A stretch of DNA of 64,000 nt from Bacillus sp. 103mf (GTDB lineage: Bacteria > Bacillota > Bacilli > Bacillales > Bacillaceae_G), in the NCBI RefSeq assembly GCF_900116295.1, contig NZ_FPAF01000002.1, forward strand, positions 162,472 to 226,471. The letters are read 5' to 3'. The notes below the pieces were generated by a model, which saw nothing but the letters and a program-made list of their open reading frames with translations, did not search any database and was not told where the DNA came from. This document shows, one piece after another, positions 7,489 through 16,412 of this stretch (the first letter of the stretch is position 1; the number at the start of each line of letters is the position of its first letter). The position numbers were made by a program, and so were the translations under genes.

Positions 7489-8837
7489 TATCCAATAATA
7501 ATCCGCTCTTTCGGATATTTATATCGAGGAGGTCTCTCTCTTCCCCCAATCACCAATATGAACGTTAAAATACCAATCCGCCCGATAAACATAAGCACAA
7601 TTAATACTAACTTTCCAATTGTTGTGAGTTCTGATGTAATCCCCGTCGATAATCCAGTCGTTCCAAACGCTGAACACACTTCTACGACGAGGTTCATTAA
7701 TGGAAATGATTCCGTTATACATAAAATAAATATTGCTACCGCACATAACAAAGCACCCATCAATGCAACAACAAACGATTTTACAATATCTTCTTCATGT
7801 AATTGTCTCCCGAATACACGTACACTTCTACTACCTTTTGCAAAGTTATACAATACGAGGATACTAACAGCAAATGTTGTTGTACGAATACCACCGCCAA
7901 CAGAACTTGGCGAAGCGCCAATAAACATTAATATACTCATAAAGAAAAGTGTCGGAGGCGAAAATTCCTGAATATCCATCGTTGCTAAACCGCCACTTCT
8001 TGTCGTAACAGATTGAAACAATGTATAAAACAGCATTTCACCCCATGATTTCCCATGTAAAAAATGATCCCATTCTAACAAAAAAATAACGACTGTTCCA
8101 ACAATAACTAAAGAAAAGAACGTTGTCGTTGTAAGTTTTGTAAATAATGAAAATCGAAATAATTTCTCTCTCTTTCTACTCATATATTGCTTAATCTCAA
8201 TTAATACAGGAAAACCAATTGCACCTAAAATAATGAGAAACATATGTATAATTTGTACAATATAATCTTTTTGATACGGTATAAGCGATTGGCCCGTCAA
8301 ATCAAATCCACCATTCGTTGTCGCACTAACTGCTGCAAAAAAACCATGAAAATACGCTTCCTTCCAGCTAGGAAAGTAATGTAAAAATCTTGTCCCTAAT
8401 AAAAGTGCACCAAGCAATTCAATCGAAACAATCAATATTAAAATAGAGCGCATTAAATGAACAAGTCCTGCTAAATTCCCTTGATTTTGATCTGCCATAA
8501 TTAATCGCCGCTGCTGCAAACCTATTTTCTTCCCTGTAATCATCCAAACAAACGTGCCAAGTGCCATAATGCCAAGTCCGCCTAATTGTAAAACAAGTGC
8601 TAATATAACGATACCTGCTGTATTAAATGTATCTGGAATCGACACGGTAGATAAACCGGTTACACTTACTGCACTAACAGATATAAATAAAGCATCAATA
8701 AACGTCCACTTCACTCCTGGTTTAATAACAAATGGCATGCTTAATAATAAAACAGATACAATCACAGCAATGCCATAAAATACAGCAATGAGCTGTACTG
8801 GCCTTAAACGTTGTAACCATTTTCTAATAGCTTTCAT
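7488..8837 (-). CDS. ktrD: Potassium uptake channel subunit, KtrD/TrkH family
   Basis: The 449-residue membrane protein has the four pore-loop repeats of Trk/Ktr/HKT channels, with filter regions at VTGLS, TNGGF, TRSGG and GTTGLST, and inner-helix segments such as LQLGGLGIMALGTF. The length and N-terminus (RPVQLIAVFYGIAV, PGVKWTFIDALF) look closer to KtrD than KtrB of B. subtilis. It should form a dimeric K+ channel gated by a cytoplasmic RCK partner (KtrC or KtrA), which is not encoded nearby, as is usual for KtrD. The D/B distinction is from memory of family sequences. Confidence 0.8.
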   Translation of the reverse strand: MKAIRKWLQRLRPVQLIAVFYGIAVIVSVLLLSMPFVIKPGVKWTFIDALFISVSAVSVTGLSTVSIPDTFNTAGIVILALVLQLGGLGIMALGTFVWMITGKKIGLQQRRLIMADQNQGNLAGLVHLMRSILILIVSIELLGALLLGTRFLHYFPSWKEAYFHGFFAAVSATTNGGFDLTGQSLIPYQKDYIVQIIHMFLIILGAIGFPVLIEIKQYMSRKREKLFRFSLFTKLTTTTFFSLVIVGTVVIFLLEWDHFLHGKSWGEMLFYTLFQSVTTRSGGLATMDIQEFSPPTLFFMSILMFIGASPSSVGGGIRTTTFAVSILVLYNFAKGSRSVRVFGRQLHEEDIVKSFVVALMGALLCAVAIFILCITESFPLMNLVVEVCSAFGTTGLSTGITSELTTIGKLVLIVLMFIGRIGILTFILVIGGRERPPRYKYPKERIIIG

Positions 8838-9008
8838 TCCATCACTTCTTTAACTTTTTTTGCTTAAAATACTTTAAAATCCGAACTACTACCAATAACG
8901 AGCACATCACATATCATATCATTTTCCAACATTTCATAACAAGGTATAGACTTTAATGTTTAAGCAGTGACTACGCTGACATGCCCAACATACTCTGTAA
9001 CAGTTGCA

Positions 9009-9256
9009 AGCTCCCACTGATTATCAACCCTCACCAATCGGGCGCATGCCAGCAGTTTATCCCCCACCTAACTTCTTAAGAAAAGCGGAAGTGACTCGTT
9101 CAGAATGTGAGGGGGATGGAGCTTCTGACGTAGAGGGGGTTTTTTACCTCGTAGGAAGAAGCGAAGCTACCGAACATTCTAGCCACTGGAGCTGGACAAT
9201 GCTTTCGCTGAATTTTGAGGTGGGAGTATTACTGCCCAAAACTAGCGGGATAAAAA
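9009..9256 (+). repeat. bcr1-like element lacking its left end
   Basis: About 245 bp nearly identical to the interior and right half of the copy at 6592 (CTCACCAATCGGGCGCATGC, GAGGTGGGAGTATTACTGC). It ends TAGCGGG then ATAAA. The GTGAAACTT left end and left duplication are missing. The rest of the 8,838-9,310 gap holds no other feature I can see. Confidence 0.8.
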
Positions 9257-9283
9257 AATCCAGCTAGTTTTCACTAACTGGAT
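9252..9283 (-). terminator. phaC terminator, T-run at a repeat boundary
   Basis: On the minus strand ATCCAGTTAGT-gaaa-ACTAGCTGGAT is followed by seven T residues. The T-run overlaps the ATAAA edge of the adjacent bcr1-like element, so the element inserted in or next to the terminator. Confidence 0.8.
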
Positions 9284-9310
9284 AACTTCCTTTTCTCTCA
9301 CTATCAATCC

Positions 9311-10396
9311 CTAGTTGGAACGTTCTTCAAGCCAATTGCCGACTGTTGGATATGTTTGTTTTACCGCTGTTCCTCCATACACAATTGACATATGCCCCGT
9401 TGGAATACATACATACTGCTTATCAACGCTAGAAATATGATCTAATAAAGCTTCCACTTGGCATGGAAGGGCAATATGATCACGTTTCGCAGAAATATTT
9501 AATACATTTGCCTTAATATTTTCCAACTTCACCTGCCTGCCGCGAATCATAAGTTCACCTTTAACTAGTTTATTTTTTTGATAAAATTCCCGAATCCATT
9601 GACGGTATGCTTCTCCTGGAAAAGGGATCCCATCTGCAACCCATTTTTGAACTAATCTCCAACTTTCTACAAACTGTTCATTTTCTGAACGATCAAGAAG
9701 CGCTACATACGGACCGACAAAATTCGAAATCGGCTTTAACATTTTATTTCCAAAGTCAATCATTTCTGGAGGTATATTTCCAAATGTATCCACTGCTTTA
9801 TCTAAGTTAAAATATTTTTCATCTAATAGCGGTCCATATAACCCTGTATCAGAGAAATCAAATGGACTCGTCATAAAAATTAAATTACGAATTGGCATAT
9901 GCGGGTGCAGTGCAGCGTAAATAGAAGTTAATGTTCCTCCCATGCAATAACCAAGCAAAGAAATTTCTTCCGCATTTGCTGTACGCAATACCTTTTTCAC
10001 AGCTTTTGCAATGTAATCGAGAACAAAATCATCAAATTTCAAATGACTATCTTCTAAACCAAACGTTCCCCAATCTAGCATATACACATCAAAACCACGG
10101 TCCACTAAATATTCCACTAAACTATTCCCTGGTGTTAAATCCATAATATAAGGCTTATTAATAAGAGCATAAATTAACAAAATAGGAACAGAATGTGTCT
10201 TTTCTTTCTTTGGAATGTAACGATATAATTTCGTCTTATTTTTCGTCCAAATAACCTCTTTTGGCGTTAAGCCCACTTGCGGCTCTGGTTCACGAAGTAA
10301 CACTTCACTTGCTCGTCTAAAGCGGTGATATGCTTTTCGATATTCCTCTGGATACAACTCTAATTGTTTTTCCCATTCTGCTCTGAGCATTGTCAT
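9311..10396 (-). CDS. phaC: Polyhydroxyalkanoate synthase subunit PhaC (class IV)
   Basis: The 361-residue alpha/beta-hydrolase-fold protein carries the lipase-like box GYCMGG with the catalytic Cys, the ALINKPYIMDLTPGNSLVEY block and the C-terminal catalytic His in TGHMS. It polymerises (R)-3-hydroxyacyl-CoA on the surface of granules together with PhaR. I chose ATG 10396, which has AAAGGAG eight bases upstream; the upstream extension to 10498 runs into phaB. It is last in the phaR-phaB-phaC operon. Length matches class IV synthases of Bacillus. Confidence 0.97.
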   Translation of the reverse strand: MTMLRAEWEKQLELYPEEYRKAYHRFRRASEVLLREPEPQVGLTPKEVIWTKNKTKLYRYIPKKEKTHSVPILLIYALINKPYIMDLTPGNSLVEYLVDRGFDVYMLDWGTFGLEDSHLKFDDFVLDYIAKAVKKVLRTANAEEISLLGYCMGGTLTSIYAALHPHMPIRNLIFMTSPFDFSDTGLYGPLLDEKYFNLDKAVDTFGNIPPEMIDFGNKMLKPISNFVGPYVALLDRSENEQFVESWRLVQKWVADGIPFPGEAYRQWIREFYQKNKLVKGELMIRGRQVKLENIKANVLNISAKRDHIALPCQVEALLDHISSVDKQYVCIPTGHMSIVYGGTAVKQTYPTVGNWLEERSN

Positions 10397-10478
10397 GTTC
10401 GCAACTCCTTTATTTTTATTTTTTTTAGAAAGAAAGAAGTGCATACCTATCATAGACATGCACTTCTTTGTTGTTAGA

Positions 10479-11222
10479 TTACATATATAAACCGCCATTA
10501 ATATTTAATTGCTGACCTGTAATGTACGCACCATCTCGGCAAAGGTATATAACACCTTTTGCAATTTCATCAGCTTGTCCAAAACGTTTCTTCGGAATTT
10601 TAGCTACAATTTGTTCACGAACGTTTTCCGGAACTTCTGCTACCATCTCTGTATCAATAAAGCCTGGGCAAATCGCATTTACTGTTACATTTGTTCTTGC
10701 AAGTTCCAATGCTAAAGATTTTGTAAATCCAATCATACCAGCTTTTGCAGCTGAATAATTCGTCTGTCCAAATCCACCAGCTTGTCCAATAATAGAAGAG
10801 ATACTAATAATTCGCCCTTCTTCCGCTTCCGTTATGTATGGAAGTGCAGCACTTGTTGTATTAAATACGCTACTTAAATTCACATCGATAACACGATCCC
10901 AATCTTCACGATTTAGCTTTTTAAATGTACGATCTCTTGTGATTCCAGCATTATTAACTAAAATGTCTATTTTCCCAAAATGCTGTACTGTTTCTTCTAC
11001 AAGGCGCTTTGCATCTTCTAACTTAGAAACATCTGCTTGACAAGCATACACATCATGTCCTTCTTTTGCGAGCTCATTCACAAGGTTTTCAGCAGCATCT
11101 TTACTGCTATTGTAGTTAATCACTACTTTTGCACCTTCTGCCGCTAGTGCCACTGTAATTGCTTTTCCAATCCCCTTTGCTCCACCAGTTACAATTGCTA
11201 CTTTTCCATGTAATTGAGCCAT
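10479..11222 (-). CDS. phaB: Acetoacetyl-CoA reductase PhaB
   Basis: The 247-residue short-chain dehydrogenase has the nucleotide motif TGGAKGIGKA, NNAGITRD, the catalytic Ser-Tyr-Lys set (SISSI, YSAAKAG) and the GxxxTxM region PGFIDTEMV. It reduces acetoacetyl-CoA to (R)-3-hydroxybutyryl-CoA with NADPH for polymer synthesis. The product could also be called FabG-like; its place between phaR and phaC decides the name. AAAGGGGGAG precedes the ATG. Confidence 0.93.
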   Translation of the reverse strand: MAQLHGKVAIVTGGAKGIGKAITVALAAEGAKVVINYNSSKDAAENLVNELAKEGHDVYACQADVSKLEDAKRLVEETVQHFGKIDILVNNAGITRDRTFKKLNREDWDRVIDVNLSSVFNTTSAALPYITEAEEGRIISISSIIGQAGGFGQTNYSAAKAGMIGFTKSLALELARTNVTVNAICPGFIDTEMVAEVPENVREQIVAKIPKKRFGQADEIAKGVIYLCRDGAYITGQQLNINGGLYM

Positions 11223-11376
11223 TTTTGCTCCCCCTTTGTTATAATTCGCGGCTACATGATGGATGGATTTCGCCTAGATGTACACCGCACAATGCATGTA
11301 TACATTTATAAATAATATATCGCCCTAGAAAGAGGTTCTCCCTTCCGCTTTCGGAACGAATATATATTTAACGAAA

Positions 11377-11844
11377 TTATTTTTTATTATCTGGTTTCGC
11401 TTGTACTGCTGGCACTTGTAGTTTTTCTAATATTCCATTTTGCCCTTCTAATAGCTCTAAAATTTTATCCAATTTATTTTCTAACGTCCGAATATCTTGT
11501 TTCACTTTTGTTACATCACGTTTTATTGTAGGTGATTGTCCAAGAGATTCTGTATTTTCCTCCAAAAACTCTTCAATATTGTCAACTTTGTTTTCTAAAT
11601 TAATAACAAGAGTGGCAACTCGTGCAATATCTTCTTGCGTTGGGATATTCACTTTCTCTAAATATCCCTTCGTTGCATCGTTCATCATCTTTTGATAAAA
11701 CAAGTTCAAATCTAAAACGCTTCCCATCCATGCAGAATACTCTTCTGTCTTGATTGTTTCACCAAGCGTTTTTCCCCAAAACTTTTCTGTCTGTTCGTAA
11801 ACTTCCTTCCAAGCTTGTAGTGGATCGAGTTTTTGTTCAATCAC
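11377..11844 (-). CDS. phaR: PHA synthase subunit PhaR
   Basis: The 155-residue acidic protein is the small subunit of class IV PHA synthase. It begins EQKLDPLQAWKEVYEQTEKF, has a helical middle, and a C-terminal coiled coil (NLENKVDNIEEFLEEN and LENKLDKILELLEG). It is needed with PhaC for synthase activity. It is first in the phaRBC operon, 154 bp upstream of phaB. It is divergent from phaQ. Confidence 0.92.
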   Translation of the reverse strand: MIEQKLDPLQAWKEVYEQTEKFWGKTLGETIKTEEYSAWMGSVLDLNLFYQKMMNDATKGYLEKVNIPTQEDIARVATLVINLENKVDNIEEFLEENTESLGQSPTIKRDVTKVKQDIRTLENKLDKILELLEGQNGILEKLQVPAVQAKPDNKK

Positions 11845-11976
11845 TTCTCCTACACTCCTTCATTTAGTTATTAAAACTAGAAAAACAATTGAAATAATTC
11901 AATCTATTCATTATTTTCCAATATTCTGACTAAAAGTTCAAGGGTGTATTTATTTTTTCTATTTTCGAAAAATTCA

Positions 11977-12005
11977 TTGACAAAAAATACAGATAGGTGT
12001 AAATT
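11977..12005 (+). promoter_or_regulatory. Sigma-A-type promoter of phaQPJ
   Basis: TTGACA at 11977-11982, a 17-base spacer and TAAATT at 12000-12005, located 54 bases before the phaQ start. PhaQ is known to repress its own promoter and respond to PHB in Bacillus, so the operator is expected here. Confidence 0.55.
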
Positions 12006-12058
12006 GCACATATAAGAAAAAATTCCCAACTAACTGATTCATGAGGTGATGCACAATC

Positions 12059-12508
12059 ATGCTACAAAATGAACCAGAAAAAAAAGAAAGTTTGGAAACG
12101 CCCCAAACGAAACAACCAAACTCCATGCCAAAAAACTTCTTAGTTCCATTTCTACTTCTCTGTCTTAAAGACTGGAGTCTTCACGGTTACAAACTCATTC
12201 AAATGCTAATGGATATTGGCTTTTCTTCTATTGATCAAGGTAATGTATATAGGACTTTGCGAAAGTTAGAAAAAGAAAACCTCATATCTTCCACTTGGGA
12301 TACAAGTGAAGGAGGTCCAGCAAAACGAATTTATTCTTTAACGGAATATGGAGAGGAATATTTATCTTCTTGCGCTACTTCATTTGAGCAATATCAAAAG
12401 ATGCTTCGTACATTTTTTAACCTATACACAAATGCATTCTTCCCATTTTCCACGGTTTCAGTAAAGGATGAAAAATCTTCATCATCTTCTGGTGATACAG
12501 CAGATTAA
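12059..12508 (+). CDS. phaQ: PHB-responsive transcriptional repressor PhaQ (PadR-like)
   Basis: The 149-residue PadR-type winged-helix protein has the core LKDWSLHGYKLIQMLMDIGF, then YRTLRKLEKENLISSTW and a GGPAKRIYSLTEYG wing. It matches the repressor that senses PHB or related granule matter and controls phaQ-phaP. It is the first gene of the phaQPJ set, divergent from phaRBC. AGGTGATG lies upstream of the ATG. The C-terminal tail is Ser-rich. Confidence 0.88.
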   Translation: MLQNEPEKKESLETPQTKQPNSMPKNFLVPFLLLCLKDWSLHGYKLIQMLMDIGFSSIDQGNVYRTLRKLEKENLISSTWDTSEGGPAKRIYSLTEYGEEYLSSCATSFEQYQKMLRTFFNLYTNAFFPFSTVSVKDEKSSSSSGDTAD

Positions 12509-12551
12509 TCTGCGTTCACAATATGTAAAAATTTTATTTGGAGGTCAAGTC

Positions 12552-13076
12552 ATGGAAACGAAACCACACGAACTTGTTGATGTATTCTGGAAAAATTGGT
12601 CACACTCTCTATCCTTTTTCTCTTCAGCTGGAAAACAAATGGAACAACTTACATTAGAAACATTGAAACATCAACAGGAAGCTTGGCATAAATTAACAGA
12701 AAGTACGAAAGTAATCGAAAAAGAAATCCAGCAATTTTCAGCACAAGCAAATGAACAATATACTGAATACGTAAAGCAATTTACTGGAAATTCCTTCAAT
12801 GAACAAATGGATGGATGGCAAGAAAAATGGAATGAACTTTCCAATCATATGCAGCAAATCACTGTATCTCCAACAAAAACATCTCTATCTTTACTTTCAC
12901 AAACAAGCGAACAATTCGAAGAAGCAGTGAAACAACTAATTAGCCAGCAACAACAACAACGTGAAGAGGTTCAAAAACAAATGGAAAGTTTTTTAGAAGA
13001 ATTCAAATCCATGCAACTAGACCTCGTAAAAAAGTTCGAGGAAAACTCAAAAAATCTATTTACTTCCATGAAGTAA
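12552..13076 (+). CDS. phaP: Phasin PhaP
   Basis: The 174-residue protein is Gln-rich, helical and amphipathic (NHMQQITVSP, FEEAVKQLISQQQQQREEV), as expected for the granule-coating phasin. The start is ATG 12552 with TTGGAGG upstream; an earlier in-frame start overlaps phaQ and is not credible. It covers PHA granules and limits their coalescence. It is second in phaQPJ and likely under PhaQ control. Confidence 0.9.
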   Translation: METKPHELVDVFWKNWSHSLSFFSSAGKQMEQLTLETLKHQQEAWHKLTESTKVIEKEIQQFSAQANEQYTEYVKQFTGNSFNEQMDGWQEKWNELSNHMQQITVSPTKTSLSLLSQTSEQFEEAVKQLISQQQQQREEVQKQMESFLEEFKSMQLDLVKKFEENSKNLFTSMK

Positions 13077-13177
13077 GAAAGATGTGGCAACTGACTGCAA
13101 AAGATACTCTTTCCTTTCTTTCTCCATTTGCATCAATATGGCTCACATTTTTCAACATGGAAAAGAAGGAGGAAGCA

Positions 13178-13621
13178 ATGAATCCTTTTCGAGAAGCAGA
13201 ATCGGTTCATGAGCTTTATTATGATGACATTCACATAGGGGATCAAGCTTCTTTAACAAAAACGATTTCAAACGAAGATATTGTTACGTTTGCAAAACTT
13301 ACGGGCGATGTAAATCCAATTCATCTACTTGATTCTTTTGCCAAAACAACGATGTTTAAAGAACGTATTGCTCATGGTATGCTCGTCTCTAGCTTTATTT
13401 CAACAATACTTGGAACAAAGCTTCCTGGAAAAAACACCATTTATTTATCACAAAATATCGCATTCCGTGCCCCTGTAAAAATCGGAGATACACTGCGTGT
13501 TGTCGCTGAAGTCATTGAAAAACGTGATGATAAAAGAATTATTACATTACAAACAAACATATATAATCAATACAATAAAGTTGTTGTAGAAGGTACAGCA
13601 ACTGTTATGAAAAAAGAGTAG
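13178..13621 (+). CDS. phaJ: R-specific enoyl-CoA hydratase PhaJ (MaoC domain)
   Basis: The 147-residue single hot-dog protein has the MaoC hydratase motif with Asp and His (TGDVNPIHLLDSFAK) and FKERIAHGMLVSSFIS. It hydrates trans-2-enoyl-CoA to (R)-3-hydroxyacyl-CoA, linking beta-oxidation to polymer synthesis. I chose ATG 13178 because GAAGGAGG precedes it; the frame open from 13082 has unlikely extra residues. It follows phaP by 101 bp. Confidence 0.88.
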   Translation: MNPFREAESVHELYYDDIHIGDQASLTKTISNEDIVTFAKLTGDVNPIHLLDSFAKTTMFKERIAHGMLVSSFISTILGTKLPGKNTIYLSQNIAFRAPVKIGDTLRVVAEVIEKRDDKRIITLQTNIYNQYNKVVVEGTATVMKKE

Positions 13622-13640
13622 CGCTGCTACTCTTTTTCAT
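13610..13640 (+). terminator. Terminator of phaQPJ
   Basis: AAAAAGAGTAG-cgct-CTACTCTTTTT overlaps the phaJ stop codon. Confidence 0.85.
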
Positions 13641-13755
13641 TTCATCCAAGAACTGTTAGTCTGCCCGATTACTTCCGCGTATGAGTGAAAATCAAACACA
13701 TACAATAATATCATCAGCTGTTATAAGCTGAAAATGAAAAAAGGGGTATTATACT

Positions 13756-13941
13756 ATGGCAAAAACAAATAAACTACTTGTTCCTGGTGCTGAACAAGCA
13801 TTAGAGCAGTTTAAGTATGAAATTGCACAAGAATTTGGCGTGAATTTAGGATCTAATACAGCTGCTCGTTCAAACGGATCTGTCGGCGGTGAAGTAACAA
13901 AACGTCTCGTTTCCCTTGCACAGCAACAATTACGTGGATAA
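13756..13941 (+). CDS. Alpha/beta-type small acid-soluble spore protein
   Basis: The 61-residue protein has both conserved SASP blocks: the GPR protease region [13 protein letters not shown] and the DNA-binding block [19 protein letters not shown]. These proteins coat spore DNA and protect it from UV and chemicals. AAAAGGGG lies before the ATG. Upstream at about 13,678-13,710 a GTATGA / CATACAATA pair resembles a sigma-G promoter, fitting forespore expression. It is monocistronic. The exact paralogue is not assigned. Confidence 0.95.
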   Translation: MAKTNKLLVPGAEQALEQFKYEIAQEFGVNLGSNTAARSNGSVGGEVTKRLVSLAQQQLRG

Positions 13942-13964
13942 TAAATAAAATAAACAATGGATTT

Positions 13965-13989
13965 GAGGCAGATATTCTCTGCCTCTTTA
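13965..13989 (+). terminator. Terminator of SASP gene
   Basis: GAGGCAGA-tattc-TCTGCCTC followed by TTTACT. Confidence 0.8.
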
Positions 13990-14139
13990 CTATTCTAATT
14001 TTAAGCAGAACAAGCACACTACTCATGAACATTTCTCTCTCCTCATAGAAAGTGTAAAAAAACAAAATATTCACGCAGAAACCTTTTAACAGGTTGACAA
14101 ACTTTAGTATTACTTATATACTTTACGTAATAGCATATT

Positions 14140-14285
14140 TCCAAAGGGGAGTAGCGTCAGAGAAAATATTCTCTGAAACAAAGTCGTCATTACGTGGAAC
14201 TATGTTCCTCCGGCTTTGTTGGCATATTTTTATTACATATGTCTAGCAAGACCTTTGCCTATTAACGGCAGAGGTCTTTTTTGCA
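14140..14285 (+). ncRNA. yybP-ykoY (manganese) riboswitch with terminator
   Basis: The leader begins AAAGGGGAGTAGCGTC, has paired segments AAACAAAGTCGTCATTACGT and CCTCCGGCTTTGTTGGCA, and ends in a terminator-like hairpin AAGACCTTTGCC / GGCAGAGGTCTTTTTT. The order and motifs match the yybP-ykoY class that senses Mn2+, and the downstream gene is a TerC protein, the classic partner. Transcription read-through on Mn2+ binding is the likely mechanism. Confidence 0.88.
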
Positions 14286-14394
14286 TTCATTTCTAAATTC
14301 CTCCGCCGTTGATAGAGCTTATTTTGGGGAAGCTAAACAATGGGGAATTTTCTTCTTTTTGTTTAGCGCTTATACAAACGAGAGGAGAATGTAA

Positions 14395-15201
14395 ATGGAA
14401 CTATCTTTATTATTGGAGTATGGTTGGGTATTACTTATTTTAGTCGCTTTGGAAGGAATTTTAGCAGCAGATAATGCACTTGTCCTTGCGATCATGGTAA
14501 AACACTTACCAGAGGAAAAACGTAAGAAAGCTTTATTCTACGGACTTGCAGGAGCATTTGTATTCCGTTTTGGATCATTGTTTCTGATTTCATATCTTGT
14601 CGATGTATGGCAAGTACAAGCGCTCGGTGCCGTTTATTTACTGTTTATCGCTGGTAACCACCTTGTAAAAACGTATGTAAAAAAGAATACAACTCACCAA
14701 GAAACAGAGAAAAAAGAAACAAAGAAAAAACAAGAAAACTTTTGGTGGACTGTATTGAAAGTAGAATTTGCTGATATCGCATTTGCTGTTGACTCTATTT
14801 TAGCAGCTGTTGCATTAGCAATGACATTACCGAAGACAAACCTTGGTACAATTGGCGAACTTGATATCGGACAGTTTGCTGTTATTTTCGCAGGCGGTAT
14901 GATTGGATTAATTATTATGCGCTTTGCCGCATCCGCTTTCGTAAACTTACTGCAACGTAAACCTGGATTAGAAACTGCTGCATTCATGATTGTCGGCTGG
15001 GTTGGTGTGAAATTAGCGGTTTATACGTTAGCTCACCCTGCATTAGGCGTAATTCCACATGAATTCCCAGAATCAACTACTTGGAAATTGATATTCTGGG
15101 TTGTATTGCTGTCAATTGGTGCAGGTGGTTGGTTCTTATCAAAAGAAACAAAGCCAAACGCACAACAAGATTCGAAACAATATAACGAAAGAGCGCTGTA
15201 A
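14395..15201 (+). CDS. TerC-family membrane transporter under Mn riboswitch (YkoY type)
   Basis: The 268-residue protein has about seven membrane helices and the TerC acidic motifs in helices: LEGILAADNALVLA near the N-terminus and EFADIAFAVDSILAA in the middle. These Asp/Glu residues likely bind metal. In B. subtilis, TerC proteins of this type export Mn2+ and help metallate secreted enzymes. A Lys/Glu-rich loop (residues about 98-118) is cytoplasmic. GAGAGGAG precedes the ATG. It is controlled by the riboswitch just upstream. Confidence 0.9.
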   Translation: MELSLLLEYGWVLLILVALEGILAADNALVLAIMVKHLPEEKRKKALFYGLAGAFVFRFGSLFLISYLVDVWQVQALGAVYLLFIAGNHLVKTYVKKNTTHQETEKKETKKKQENFWWTVLKVEFADIAFAVDSILAAVALAMTLPKTNLGTIGELDIGQFAVIFAGGMIGLIIMRFAASAFVNLLQRKPGLETAAFMIVGWVGVKLAVYTLAHPALGVIPHEFPESTTWKLIFWVVLLSIGAGGWFLSKETKPNAQQDSKQYNERAL

Positions 15202-15216
15202 TTTCAGCGCTTTTTC
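15188..15216 (+). terminator. Terminator of TerC gene
   Basis: GCGCTG-taatt-CAGCGC then TTTTTCTTTTTT, overlapping the stop codon. Confidence 0.85.
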
Positions 15217-15415
15217 TTTTTTCTTCAAAAATAGGTGGGGTTTCTCAATTATTGAAAATGTATTATATTATATAACATATTGTTAGCGCTTTCAATGAAA
15301 ATGGTGTCCTTTTTGTGAAATATTGAACAAACTTATTGAAAGTAACAACAAATACGTGTACCTTATTCATATAAAGAGTATTTATAATCGATTTATTGAA
15401 GGAGCGTAATGTTTT

Positions 15416-16255
15416 ATGCTAGAACAAGGAGTAGATTACCTAGTACAGCTCGCAAAGAAAAAGAAAAAAATATTAGATAACAATCCAATGCAATATTTCC
15501 TTCGGGCAGCGCTAGCTGGTATCTATATGGGTTTTGTTATTGTACTATGTTCTAAATTAGGAAATTTCTTTCATGATGCACATTCACCCGCAACATATTT
15601 TGCATTCTCTATCTTTTTTGGAATTGCACTTATTTTAATTATATTTGGTGGAGCTGAATTATTTACAGGAAATACAATGTATTTCACAGTTGCAACTTTA
15701 CGTAAAGAAACAACTGTTATCGATACACTTCGCAACTGGGGTGCTTGTTATGTAGGAAACTTAGTAGGAGCAGTATTTTTCGCATTCCTCTTTTATGCAA
15801 CTGGTATTTTTGAAACAATAAGTCACAATCACTTATTAAATGAAGTTGCCACAACAAAGATGGGCGCATCAACAATGCACATATTTTTCAAAGCTATTTT
15901 ATGTAACTGGCTCGTTTGCCTTGCATGTTTCCTTCCATCTCAAGTAAAGGGAGATACAGCTAAAATACTTATGATATTTTTAACTGTATTTACTTTCTTC
16001 ATGTCAGGATATGAACATAGCATCGCAAATCTATCCATATTTTCAATTGCTTTACTTGTTCCACATCCTGATACAGTTTCTTTTGCGGGTGCGATTCATA
16101 ACTTAATTCCAGCTACAATCGGTAACATAGTTGGCGGATCCGTATTTGTTGGTATGGTTTATCATTATTTGACTAAAACAAAAGGTGAAACAAAATCAGA
16201 AATCGATTCTGAACAAACTGAAGAAATTATTCCATTGCCAGCACATGTAAAATAA
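15416..16255 (+). CDS. Formate/nitrite transporter family channel
   Basis: The 279-residue protein has six membrane segments with the FNT signatures GGAELFTGNT and the pore histidine in GYEHSIANLS. FNT pentamers move formate, nitrite or related anions. The length and soluble charged tail (TKGETKSEIDSEQTEE) fit the Bacillus YwcJ/NirC-like group; the true anion is not shown by sequence. GAAGGAG lies 11 bases before the ATG. Its stop codon overlaps the 5-bp duplication of a bcr1-like repeat. It is monocistronic. Confidence 0.85.
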   Translation: MLEQGVDYLVQLAKKKKKILDNNPMQYFLRAALAGIYMGFVIVLCSKLGNFFHDAHSPATYFAFSIFFGIALILIIFGGAELFTGNTMYFTVATLRKETTVIDTLRNWGACYVGNLVGAVFFAFLFYATGIFETISHNHLLNEVATTKMGASTMHIFFKAILCNWLVCLACFLPSQVKGDTAKILMIFLTVFTFFMSGYEHSIANLSIFSIALLVPHPDTVSFAGAIHNLIPATIGNIVGGSVFVGMVYHYLTKTKGETKSEIDSEQTEEIIPLPAHVK

Positions 16256-16350
16256 AGTGAAACTTCCTCTTGTGAGATGCTTTTCCTCACAAGAGGTTAG
16301 TGAGTTTTACTGCCCGTTAATAGCGGGATAAAGCGAAACTTTAATAAGTA
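16252..16350 (+). repeat. Short bcr1-like element (71 bp) plus tandem left-end remnant
   Basis: The element runs 16257-16327 (GTGAAACTTCC to TAGCGGG) between ATAAA repeats at 16252-16256 and 16328-16332. Its middle is a different hairpin (CCTCTTGTGAG / CTCACAAGAGG). Immediately after comes GCGAAACTTTAATAAGT, the left end of another copy. Confidence 0.85.
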
Positions 16351-16373
16351 TGAAGGATTCATCCCCTGCACGT

Positions 16374-16412
16374 CGAAAGCATGCATTCCAAATTTATTGG
16401 AATGCATGCTTT
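16374..16412. terminator. Bidirectional terminator
   Basis: AAAGCATGCATTCC pairs with GGAATGCATGCTTTTT; it separates the FNT gene from the convergent cpRec gene. Confidence 0.85.

Noticed and set aside
7558-7971. Plus-strand 137-codon frame
   Set aside because: Antisense to the ktrD-like gene; Thr/Asn/Pro-rich composition typical of reverse readings of membrane genes.
9004-9267. 87-codon frame in the bcr1-like copy
   Set aside because: It lies inside the repeat, is not kept in the other copies and has no ribosome site.
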